A program made the position numbers and the translations under genes. Positions 1 through 6,560 of a DNA stretch of 27,423 nt are shown one piece after another. Position 1 is the first letter of the stretch. Each line of letters starts with the position of its first letter. Source of the stretch: T3SED10-47 sp046483725 (GTDB taxonomy: Bacteria; Bipolaricaulota; Bipolaricaulia; Bipolaricaulales; Bipolaricaulaceae). The stretch covers positions 1 to 27,423 of the forward strand of contig JAWOCQ010000067.1 of NCBI GenBank assembly GCA_046483725.1, read 5' to 3'. Below the pieces are notes generated by a model. It saw only the letters and a program-made list of their open reading frames with translations, made no database searches and had not been told where the DNA came from.

Positions 1-2
1 TG

Positions 3-617
3 CACACCCACCAATCGCTGGTGGGGAGCGACGGACGAAACGCCTTCTACGACCCGGACGATCGGCTGTTCCTTTCCCTGCTGGCCAAGGGGTACATCGC
101 CGGGCTCATGGCCCACGCCAGGGAGATCATCGCCCTCTGCGCTCAATGGGTGAACTCCTACAAGCGCCTCGTTCCCGGGTACGAGGCCCCGGTGTACATC
201 ACCTGGGCGCGGCACAACCGGTCCAACATGATCCGCGTCCCCATGTACCATCCCGGCAAGGAAGGGGCGACGCGCCTCGAGTTCCGCGCCCCCGACGCCG
301 CCTGCAACCCTTACCTGGCGTTCTCCGTGATGCTCCACGCGGGGCTGGAGGGGGTAGAGCAGGGCTACGAGCTTCCTGAGCCCGCCGAGCGGGATGTGTA
401 CGCGATGAGCCCCGAGGAGCGCCGGGACCTGGGGATTGAGGAACTCCCCGGGAGCCTGAACGAGGCCATAGCCGAAGTGCAAGGGAGCGACTTGGTGCGC
501 CGGGCCCTGGGGAAGCATCTGTTCGACAAGTTTGTGCAGAACAAGCTCATCGAGTGGGACGCCTATCGCTGTCAGGTACACCAATACGAGCTGGACCGCT
601 ACTACACGACGTTGTAA
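3..617 (+). CDS. glnA: Glutamine synthetase, C-terminal part (cut by window edge)
   Basis: This makes glutamine from glutamate, ammonia and ATP in the cytoplasm. The reading frame is open from base 3, so the true start lies outside the window and about the last 204 residues are present. The type I signature EFRAPDAACNPYLAF and the upstream NRSNMIRVP stretch belong to the conserved catalytic C-terminal domain. The region that carries the adenylylation tyrosine in enterobacterial enzymes (NLYDLP) reads RDVYAMS here. The usual motif is absent, which suggests no adenylylation control (inference). The stop is TAA at 615-617, and a strong hairpin begins immediately after it. glmS, which consumes glutamine, follows on the same strand 91 bases later. 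The family call is secure; the subtype is not. Confidence 0.95.
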   Translation, partial: HTHQSLVGSDGRNAFYDPDDRLFLSLLAKGYIAGLMAHAREIIALCAQWVNSYKRLVPGYEAPVYITWARHNRSNMIRVPMYHPGKEGATRLEFRAPDAACNPYLAFSVMLHAGLEGVEQGYELPEPAERDVYAMSPEERRDLGIEELPGSLNEAIAEVQGSDLVRRALGKHLFDKFVQNKLIEWDAYRCQVHQYELDRYYTTL

Positions 618-659
618 GGGGACAGTCCCCCCACCAGCAAGCTGAGGGACTGTCCCCTT
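616..659 (+). terminator. Perfect 14-bp hairpin directly after glnA
   Basis: The arm AAGGGGACAGTCCC (616-629) is perfectly complementary to GGGACTGTCCCCTT (646-659), with a 16-base loop. It starts on the last two bases of the glnA stop codon, so it could end or attenuate glnA transcription. It lacks a clean U tract, so intrinsic termination is uncertain. The arms are copies of the GGGGACWGTCCCC repeat. Confidence 0.5.
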
Positions 660-684
660 CGTAGGGTGTAGGGGGACTGTCCCC
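618..684. repeat. Three GGGGACWGTCCCC palindromes at 27-bp spacing
   Basis: Copies lie at 618-630 (GGGGACAGTCCCC), 645-657 (one mismatch in the first base) and 672-684 (GGGGACTGTCCCC). The start-to-start distance is exactly 27 bases both times. They fill most of the glnA-glmS spacer. A fourth exact copy lies inside the PAS gene at 17084-17096, and degenerate ones lie at 3616-3630 and 19040-19054. This looks like a dispersed REP-type palindrome. Confidence 0.8.
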
Positions 685-694
685 TTCGGGCTGT

Positions 695-700
695 TATACT
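695..700 (+). promoter_or_regulatory. Candidate -10 box (TATACT) for glmS
   Basis: TATACT ends eight bases before the glmS ATG and is preceded by TGT. No Shine-Dalgarno sequence lies between it and the start. If it is a real -10 box, transcription would begin at or next to the ATG and give a leaderless message. No clear -35 box is seen; the expected position falls in the third GGGGAC palindrome. Confidence 0.35.
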
Positions 701-708
701 GGGCGGCG

Positions 709-2520
709 ATGTGTGGGATCGTGGGGTACGCTGGAGGGCAACAGGCGCAAGAGCTTCTGGTCGAGGGGCTGGTGCGCCTGGAGTACCGGGGGTACGACTC
801 CGCAGGTGTTGCGGTGGTTGGAGACAGGGACATCTCCTTGGCCCGCAGCGTGGGGAAGATCGCCGAGCTCCGTCGCCAGCTTGCCCAGCGGCCGCTTGCG
901 GGCACCACAGGTATCGGCCACACCCGCTGGGCCACGCACGGGGCACCCACCTGGGATAACGCGCATCCGCACCTTGACTGCCAGGGGAAGATCGCCCTGG
1001 TGCACAACGGCATCATCGAAAACCACCGTGCCCTGCGGGAGGAGCTCACGGCCCAGGGCCACGTGTTCCGCTCGGAGACGGACACCGAGGTCTTGGTGCA
1101 CCTTGTGGAGGCGCACTTCCACGGGGACCTGGCCGAGGCAGTGCGAGAGGCTGCGAGGCGTGCCGACGGAGCATTCGCTATTGTCGCGGTGCACGCCGAT
1201 CTACCCGGGGAGCTCGTGGGTGCCCGGCTGGGGAGCCCGCTGGTGGCGGGGATGCTGCCGGAGGCGGCGCTGTTGGCCTCGGATGCCCCGGCGCTAATCG
1301 GGCACACGCGGGAGCTTTGTTTTCTCGAGGACGGGGACGTTGTTCGCCTGCGGCCGGGAGCGGTGGAGCTGTGGGGCGCGGATGGTGAGTCCAAGCAGGC
1401 TTCGTTCGACACGGTCCCTTGGGATCCGCTGACGGCCGAGCGCGGAGGCTACAGCCACTTCATGGAAAAGGAGATCCACGAACAACCCCAGGCCGTGGCC
1501 GATACTCTGCGTGATCAGCTGCACGGGGCCGACGGGCTGGGGTTGGGCGAGGAAGAGCTTGCCGAGCTCGACCAGGTGGTGCTCCTTGCCTGCGGTACGT
1601 CCTACCACGCCGCGCTCGTGGCCGAGTACTTGTGGGAGCCGCTACTTGAACTTCCCGTGCGGGCGGAGAGCGCCTCGGAGTTTCGCTACCGGGAGCCTTA
1701 TATCGGCCCGGGGACGCTGGTGGTCGCTATCTCCCAGTCGGGGGAGACGCTGGATACGCTGATGGCCTTCCGCGAGGCCAAGGCTCGCGGGGCACGCACG
1801 GTGGCCGTTTCCAACATCGTCGGCTCGGCGCTGTCTCGGGAGGCGGACGGTGCTCTGTACACACGGGCAGGCCTGGAGATCGGCGTTGCTGCGTCGAAGA
1901 CGTTCATCACCCAGCTCGTGGCGCTCCAGCTTCTGGGCCTGCGGCTGGCTCGAGCGCGAGGGAAGCTGAGCGAGGAGGAGCTGGCCGAGCGGCTGGACGA
2001 GCTGGCCCGCGCCCCGGCGCTTGTCGGGGAGGCTCTGGAGACAGGGGCGGCGTTGGAGGAGCTCGCCCAGGAGTACCACGGAAAGACCGATTGCCTATTC
2101 CTGGCCCGGGGCATCCTGTACCCAATGGCCATGGAAGGGGCGCTCAAGCTGAAAGAGATATCCTACATCCACGCCGAAAGCTACGCGGCCGGGGAGATGA
2201 AACACGGGCCGATCGCGCTCATCGACGAGGAGATGCCGGTGGTGTTTTTGGTAAGCCGAAGCGAGCTTTACGATAAGGCGGCGGGGAACATGGAGGAGGT
2301 GTGCGCCCGGCGGGGGGATCTCATCGTGTTCACCGACGTCGATGACCCGGCCATCCGCCGGTTGGCCCAACATGTGATCGTGCTCCCCCAGGCGCCCAGG
2401 GCGCTGGTCCCGGTCGTGTACACGGTGCCGCTCCAGCTCCTTGCCTACCACATCGCCCGCATCAGGGGGACGGACGTAGATCAGCCGCGGAATTTGGCGA
2501 AAACTGTAACCGTGGAATAG
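709..2520 (+). CDS. glmS: Glutamine--fructose-6-phosphate aminotransferase (isomerizing)
   Basis: GlmS converts fructose-6-phosphate and glutamine to glucosamine-6-phosphate, the entry step to UDP-GlcNAc for peptidoglycan and lipopolysaccharide. At 603 residues it is full length. The start is fixed by MCGIVGY, because Cys2 becomes the N-terminal nucleophile after Met removal. The glutaminase domain shows TRWATHG and HNGIIENH. Two SIS sugar-isomerase domains follow, with CGTSYHA and ISQSGET in the first and EGALKLKEISY and AESYAAGEMKHGP in the second. The C-terminus ends in QPRNLAKTVTVE, typical of the family. There is no room for a glmS ribozyme in the 91-bp upstream spacer. GlmM, the next pathway step, is encoded 1.1 kb away on the opposite strand. 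Confidence 0.98.
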   Translation: MCGIVGYAGGQQAQELLVEGLVRLEYRGYDSAGVAVVGDRDISLARSVGKIAELRRQLAQRPLAGTTGIGHTRWATHGAPTWDNAHPHLDCQGKIALVHNGIIENHRALREELTAQGHVFRSETDTEVLVHLVEAHFHGDLAEAVREAARRADGAFAIVAVHADLPGELVGARLGSPLVAGMLPEAALLASDAPALIGHTRELCFLEDGDVVRLRPGAVELWGADGESKQASFDTVPWDPLTAERGGYSHFMEKEIHEQPQAVADTLRDQLHGADGLGLGEEELAELDQVVLLACGTSYHAALVAEYLWEPLLELPVRAESASEFRYREPYIGPGTLVVAISQSGETLDTLMAFREAKARGARTVAVSNIVGSALSREADGALYTRAGLEIGVAASKTFITQLVALQLLGLRLARARGKLSEEELAERLDELARAPALVGEALETGAALEELAQEYHGKTDCLFLARGILYPMAMEGALKLKEISYIHAESYAAGEMKHGPIALIDEEMPVVFLVSRSELYDKAAGNMEEVCARRGDLIVFTDVDDPAIRRLAQHVIVLPQAPRALVPVVYTVPLQLLAYHIARIRGTDVDQPRNLAKTVTVE

Positions 2521-2528
2521 GTGCTTCT

Positions 2529-2555
2529 GTTCGCATGGTTCACATGGTTCGCACG
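2529..2555. repeat. Three 9-bp units (GTTCGCATG type)
   Basis: GTTCGCATG, GTTCACATG and GTTCGCACG stand in tandem directly after the glmS stop codon. A weaker array of the same style lies at 8519-8546, and a vague one near 6344. The rest of the spacer to 2672 holds nothing I recognise. Confidence 0.6.
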
Positions 2556-2672
2556 GTGCGGAATCCGCTTCCTGAGCGGTAGGGATGCAGGTTGTCTGCG
2601 CCGGCCGATGTCGACGGCAAGCTGCGAACGTCGCTGCGGGGTAGGCGGTTTGGGGGACGTTGGCGAGGACGG

Positions 2673-3281
2673 TCAGATGAGGGCGAGCTCTTTGAGGATC
2701 TGCAAAACGGGGGGCAGTGGGTCCTGCCACAGCCACTCTACGCGCAGCGCCAGCCCCTGGAGCACCTCGCTTCGGTAGAGGCCGTCGGCGTCAGCTGTGC
2801 GCCGTTCATAGCGTCCCTCGGAGTCGAGGACATAGAAATCGGCCCGCCGTTCTTCGGGATCGATGAGCCAGTACTCGCGCACGCCGCCCATCTCGTACTC
2901 GGCGAGTTTCTCCCCCCGGTCGCGCAGCCTGCTTTCCGGAGAGCTGATTTCCACGGTCAGGTCCGCCGGCCCCTCGAGGTGGGTCTCCTTAAGTCGTTCT
3001 TTGTTCTCCTGGGCCACGTACACAAGATCGGGCTCCCGGCCGCGGGCGAGCTCCGGGATGTACATCTGAAAGGGCGCAGAACGGATCACCCCTAACCCGT
3101 GTCGCTCAACGTAGAGCCCGATAACTTGCACAAGGAATCTCACCAGATCCTGATGCCGGTTTGAAGCTGGCGCAAGCATGATCACCTCCCCGTCCACCCA
3201 CTCGGCCCGCGTGTCCTCGTCGCACCACGCGAGGAACTCCTCGTAGGTCATGCTCTTGGTCGGAGCTCTTGGCGTGCTCAT
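2673..3281 (-). CDS. Uma2-family (DUF820) PD-(D/E)XK endonuclease-like protein
   Basis: This is a 202-residue protein of the Uma2/DUF820 family, which has a restriction-endonuclease-like fold and no settled cellular role. Family marks are the N-terminal MTYEEFLAWCDED and WVDGEVIML stretches, the catalytic-type EPDLVYV and DLTVEISSPES strands, and the KLAEYEMGGVREYWLIDPE block. The Asp of PDL, the Glu of VEI and the later Lys fit the nuclease core. The start ATG follows GAGGTGAACG, a good ribosome-binding site. It is convergent with glmS and on the same strand as glmM. Members are often dispersed in many copies in a genome. The family call is firm and the biological function is open. Confidence 0.9.
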   Translation of the reverse strand: MSTPRAPTKSMTYEEFLAWCDEDTRAEWVDGEVIMLAPASNRHQDLVRFLVQVIGLYVERHGLGVIRSAPFQMYIPELARGREPDLVYVAQENKERLKETHLEGPADLTVEISSPESRLRDRGEKLAEYEMGGVREYWLIDPEERRADFYVLDSEGRYERRTADADGLYRSEVLQGLALRVEWLWQDPLPPVLQILKELALI

Positions 3282-3634
3282 CGTTCACCTCGCAATGTCC
3301 ATGCTAGCTGGACCGCGCTGAGCGAGCAAGCCTCGCGAGTGAAGGGGCGAGTGGGTGCTTGCGATCACGGGCGCCATGGCCATCGACGAGACAGTGTGCC
3401 GGCCGCCCTGCGCGCCCCCTGCTTTCTAGGTTACTGTATGCGCTGTGCCAGCCAGCGCTCGATCTCCCCGATAAACGCTCCATAGCATCGCGCGGGGATG
3501 CTGTGTCCAGCTTAGCCAGGGGGAGTAGCGCCGTCAATCAGCGACGGGCGATCGTCAGTGGCCGGACAGCAGCTTCTCTTCCCACTGGACGTCGTTTTGG
3601 GCAAGGCGTAGCGCCGGGGACAGTTAGTCCAGGT
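3282..3634. other. Gene-free spacer with possible decayed coding remnants
   Basis: No credible full gene lies between the Uma2 gene and the end of glmM. On the minus strand two short stretches read like protein ends: 3555-3614 (ends QWEEKLLSGH, stop) and about 3431-3500 (ends EIERWLAQRIQ, stop). They are in broken frames and I cannot assign a family. A degenerate GGGGACAGT...GTCC palindrome lies at 3616-3630. Confidence 0.35.
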
Positions 3635-4960
3635 CTAGCTGGTGGTGGAGTCGGGGCGTGAGGCGTGGATGGCACGGGTGAGGGTGTTGGTGAGCTCCTG
3701 GAGCCCGCGCTCGTCGGGGCCTTCGGCCATGATGCGGATGAGGTGCTGGGTGCCGGAGGGCCTGACCAGGAGACGGCCGGCTCCGTTGAGGGAGCTTTCG
3801 GCGGCGTGGATGGCGGCCTGTACTTCCGGGCGCTGGAGGACGGTCAAGTGGTCGGCCACAGCGATGTCCACGCGCACCTGGGAGAGGAGCCTGACGTCCC
3901 GAGTCAGCGTACGCAGGTCACAACCAGCCTGGCGCAAGGCTGAGAGGACGAGGAGCGATGTCAGGATCCCGTCGCCGGTGGCGGAGTGGCGGCGGAACAC
4001 GATGTGCCCCGAGGGCTCCCCTCCGAGGTCGATCTCCTGCTCCCCCATGGCCTGGGCCACGTGCCGGTCGCCTACGGGCACGCGGACCACGGTGAACCCG
4101 CGGCCGGTGAGGTACTGCTCGGCTCCGAGGTTCCCGAGAACGGTGAACACGACCGCCGGGCAGGTGAGCTCCCCCCAGGCGAGGAGGTACGGGGCCAGGG
4201 CGGCCATCAGCCGATCCCCCTCCACGAGCTCTCCGGTGCTGTCCACGAACACGGAGCGATCGCCGTCCCCGTCGTAGGCGATGCCGATATCCGCCCCTTC
4301 GGCGCGGACAAGCTCGCCCAAGGCGCTGGTGTGCGTGGCGCCGGTGGCATTGATGCGGGAGCCGTCGGGCTCCCCGCCGATCACAGACACTGTGGCCCCC
4401 AGGGACCGGAACAGCTCCGGGGCCAGGGGAGCCGTGGCGCCGTGGGCGCAGTCCAGGGCCACCCGCACGCCGGACAAATTGAGGCCGCCGACGGCCTCTC
4501 GCAGGAGCTGGGAGTAGTGGGACTCAGCGTCGGTGTAGCGCGTTACCTGGCCGAGCTCTGAGCCGGATCGGCAGCTGTCCAATATCTGTTCGATCATCTG
4601 CTCTTCCTCTGGGGAAAGCTTCATCCCCGTGGGGCCGTAGAACTTGACGCCGTTGTCCTCGGGGGGGTTATGGGAGGCGGAGATAACAGCCCCCAGGTCG
4701 AAGGTTCCCCGGGCCACGAGGTGGGATACGGCCGGCGAGGGGAGGACACCCCCCAGATGGACTTCTCTTCCGGAGGCAGCCAGTCCGGCGGAGCAGGCGT
4801 AGGCGAGCGCCGGACCTGAGAGGCGCGTGTCGCGCGCCAGGAGGACCTTCCGCGGGGAGAAGGCTTGCCCTGCCGCCCGCCCCAGTTTGAAGGCAAGCTC
4901 TGCGGAGAGCTCCTCTCCCGCCTTGCCCCGTACGCCGTCCGTTCCGAAGTATCTGGGCAT
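3635..4960 (-). CDS. glmM: Phosphoglucosamine mutase
   Basis: GlmM converts glucosamine-6-phosphate to glucosamine-1-phosphate, the step after GlmS. At 441 residues it is the usual length for the alpha-D-phosphohexomutase family. It begins MPRYFGTDGVRG. The phosphoserine loop is ISASHNP with the catalytic Ser at residue 96. The Mg-binding loop is DGDGDR at 230-235, the sugar-binding loop is GGEPSGH near 314-319, and the phosphate-binding loop RPSGT is close to the C-terminus. The start ATG follows AAGGGAGACGAAT. A possible -10 box (TAGAAT on the minus strand, plus-strand 4994-4999) lies about 34 bases upstream. GlmM rather than phosphomannomutase is favoured by the FGTDGVRG start, the SASHNP loop and the nearby glmS. 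Confidence 0.96.
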   Translation of the reverse strand: MPRYFGTDGVRGKAGEELSAELAFKLGRAAGQAFSPRKVLLARDTRLSGPALAYACSAGLAASGREVHLGGVLPSPAVSHLVARGTFDLGAVISASHNPPEDNGVKFYGPTGMKLSPEEEQMIEQILDSCRSGSELGQVTRYTDAESHYSQLLREAVGGLNLSGVRVALDCAHGATAPLAPELFRSLGATVSVIGGEPDGSRINATGATHTSALGELVRAEGADIGIAYDGDGDRSVFVDSTGELVEGDRLMAALAPYLLAWGELTCPAVVFTVLGNLGAEQYLTGRGFTVVRVPVGDRHVAQAMGEQEIDLGGEPSGHIVFRRHSATGDGILTSLLVLSALRQAGCDLRTLTRDVRLLSQVRVDIAVADHLTVLQRPEVQAAIHAAESSLNGAGRLLVRPSGTQHLIRIMAEGPDERGLQELTNTLTRAIHASRPDSTTS

Positions 4961-5078
4961 ATTCGTCTCCCTTGCACCTGGGTCGCAGGCTGCATTCTAC
5001 ACCGCGATCTGCCTATTACACAGGGTACGCACGGTTCGCCGGGGTTCGTGAGGTGTGGGGTGTGGGAAAAATCTTGCA

Positions 5079-5094
5079 GCCTGTGGCGCGTGGC
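5079..5094. repeat. 16-bp dispersed repeat GCCTGTGGCGCGTGGC
   Basis: This 16-mer occurs again, exactly and in inverted orientation, at 19059-19074. Both copies are intergenic, each close to other short repeats (5121-5139 and the heptamers at 19092-19112). Confidence 0.7.
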
Positions 5095-5120
5095 CTGTGT
5101 ACACCCCCCGTTGGGGTAGC

Positions 5121-5139
5121 GTCGGGGCTTGTCCCCGAC
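5121..5139. repeat. Dispersed palindrome GTCGGGGCTTGTCCCCGAC
   Basis: This is an imperfect inverted repeat (GTCGGGG / CCCCGAC). An identical 19-mer occurs at 13355-13373. It sits just after the 3' end of the minus-strand Wzz-like gene, so it may act as a transcript-end hairpin. Confidence 0.75.
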
Positions 5140-5151
5140 GGCGACCTCGCT

Positions 5152-6231
5152 TCATTCGGTCGGGGTGTTGGGGCCGGGGGGCTCCTGGTCTCGGCGGTCT
5201 TTGGTCATCGCCTCCACGAAGAAGGAGAGCAACACGCCGACGAACAGGCCCAGCACGCCGGCGACGGCCACGTTCATCCTGAGGTTCGGGCGTAGTGTCT
5301 CCACAGCGCCCTCCGGGCTGCGCAGCAGGGTGATCATGTCCGGCGGTGCGGCGCGCAGCTCCTCGAGCGCCTCGATCTCGGCCTCCAGGGCCGCGAGCTC
5401 GTGTTCGATCCGGGCCGCACCCTCTTCCGCTCCGGGGAGGTAGGCGAGGCCGCGGCGCTCCATCTCGTCCAGGGCAAGCTGGGCGCGTTCCAGGCGCGTG
5501 TACAGGAGGTCCAGTTCGTTCATGCGGAGGTGCCCCTCCAGGGTAAGGCGGTCTCCGAGTTCCAGGGAGAGGAGCTCGGGATCCTCACGCAGGCGGTCTA
5601 TCTCATCCTGGAGGGTGTCCCGCTGGTGCTCCGCCCGGGAGCGTGCTTCGGCCAGTTGGGCTTCCAGCAGCTCTCGTTCCTGCAGAGCGAGCTGCCGCTC
5701 TTCGGGGATCATCTGCAGGCGCTCCTCTACCGCCTCGCGCAGGCCGACCTGGAGGTCTTGCTCCAGGGCCTCGGCGGTCCCGAGCAGAAGCGCTTCGATC
5801 TCCCCTGGGGAGATCTCCCCCTCCAGGGTGAGGTGCAGCATGTCGTCTTGCGCTGCGACCTCCAGGTGCGCGGACAGCCATCCTGCGCTCACGCTCGTCC
5901 CTTCCACTGTGCCTGCCAGCACCGTGGGGGAGGTGGCCAGGAGCAGCAGCTTGTCCAGCGTGGGTAGGGTGTACACGGGCAGGGTCTCCGCTCGTGTGCG
6001 CACTGTGGTTACAACTGTCTCTCGGTCTTCTGTGGCTCCGGTGTGTGCTGCGGGAGTCCCCGCCGGGGCTTGGATGTCCACTACCGCCTCTCCCCGATGG
6101 GCATCGGGAGTCGTGAGCGTGAACGCCGCCGACAGGGCGACCGCCACGGCCAACACACCCAACACGAGCCACTTCCAGCGCCAGAGAACCCTTATGTAGT
6201 CACGCAGGTCAACTTCGTACTCCTCTACCAC
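5152..6231 (-). CDS. Wzz/GumC-like polysaccharide chain-length determinant protein
   Basis: This is an inner-membrane protein of polysaccharide co-polymerase (Wzz/GumC) type, about 359 residues. It begins VVEEYEVDLRDYIRVLWRWKW, the cytoplasmic N-terminus of a Wzz domain, followed by TM1 (WLVLGVLAVAVALSAAF). A long charged, coiled-coil periplasmic region rich in Glu and Leu follows. TM2 near the C-terminus is VAVAGVLGLFVGVLLSFFVEA, with the Pro/Gly-rich lead-in usual for the family. I chose the GTG at 6231 because GGGGGTGA lies seven bases upstream and the resulting N-terminus matches the divergent paralog. An ATG at 6279 would add 16 residues. No glycosyltransferase, flippase or tyrosine kinase gene is nearby, so its polymer is unknown. 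Confidence 0.8.
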   Translation of the reverse strand: MVEEYEVDLRDYIRVLWRWKWLVLGVLAVAVALSAAFTLTTPDAHRGEAVVDIQAPAGTPAAHTGATEDRETVVTTVRTRAETLPVYTLPTLDKLLLLATSPTVLAGTVEGTSVSAGWLSAHLEVAAQDDMLHLTLEGEISPGEIEALLLGTAEALEQDLQVGLREAVEERLQMIPEERQLALQERELLEAQLAEARSRAEHQRDTLQDEIDRLREDPELLSLELGDRLTLEGHLRMNELDLLYTRLERAQLALDEMERRGLAYLPGAEEGAARIEHELAALEAEIEALEELRAAPPDMITLLRSPEGAVETLRPNLRMNVAVAGVLGLFVGVLLSFFVEAMTKDRRDQEPPGPNTPTE

Positions 6232-6560
6232 GGAGACTTCACCCCCATACCGGTGATTTACCACTGCCGGGGGGCACATTAGCCTGTGGGATCCTGGGTG
6301 TCAACTGTAGTGGAGTGAGTAGGTGATGCTCTTTGGCGTCGTTGGGTTCATTGAGTTGGTTGGATTTCGCAGGGGTCCCGTGTCCGCTTAGCGTTGTTGG
6401 AGTGGTAGAGAAGAGAGGTTCACAATGAGCTTTGATTCTGCTATATTAACTTGACTGGAATCGCGGAGGGTGGTTGCTAGATCTATATGCAATGCTGTTG
6501 GCTAATTCCACGGCAGCCTGGAAACGGTGGGGTCTGTTTCTGGGGGGGGAAGGAGGAGGC
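6232..6560. other. Divergent intergenic region between the two Wzz-like genes
   Basis: No gene is seen here. The region is AT-richer than its surroundings near 6420-6460 and carries the promoter candidate listed separately. A loose GGTTC/GTTGG-type repetition occurs at about 6341-6372. An open frame extending upstream from 6561 to a TTG at 6474 is not needed. Confidence 0.5.
6419..6447 (+). promoter_or_regulatory. Sigma-70-type promoter for the second Wzz-like gene
   Basis: TTCACA (6419-6424) and TATATT (6442-6447) are separated by 17 bases. They lie 113 bases upstream of the ATG at 6561, in the locally AT-rich part of the divergent spacer. Confidence 0.55.

Noticed and set aside
614..708. 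glmS ribozyme before glmS
   Set aside because: The 91-bp spacer is too short and consists of palindromic repeats, with no ribozyme core.
3359..3661. Plus-strand open frame of 100 codons between the Uma2 gene and glmM
   Set aside because: It has Arg/Ser/Ala-rich shadow composition, no ribosome-binding site, and runs into the glmM 3' end on the opposite strand.
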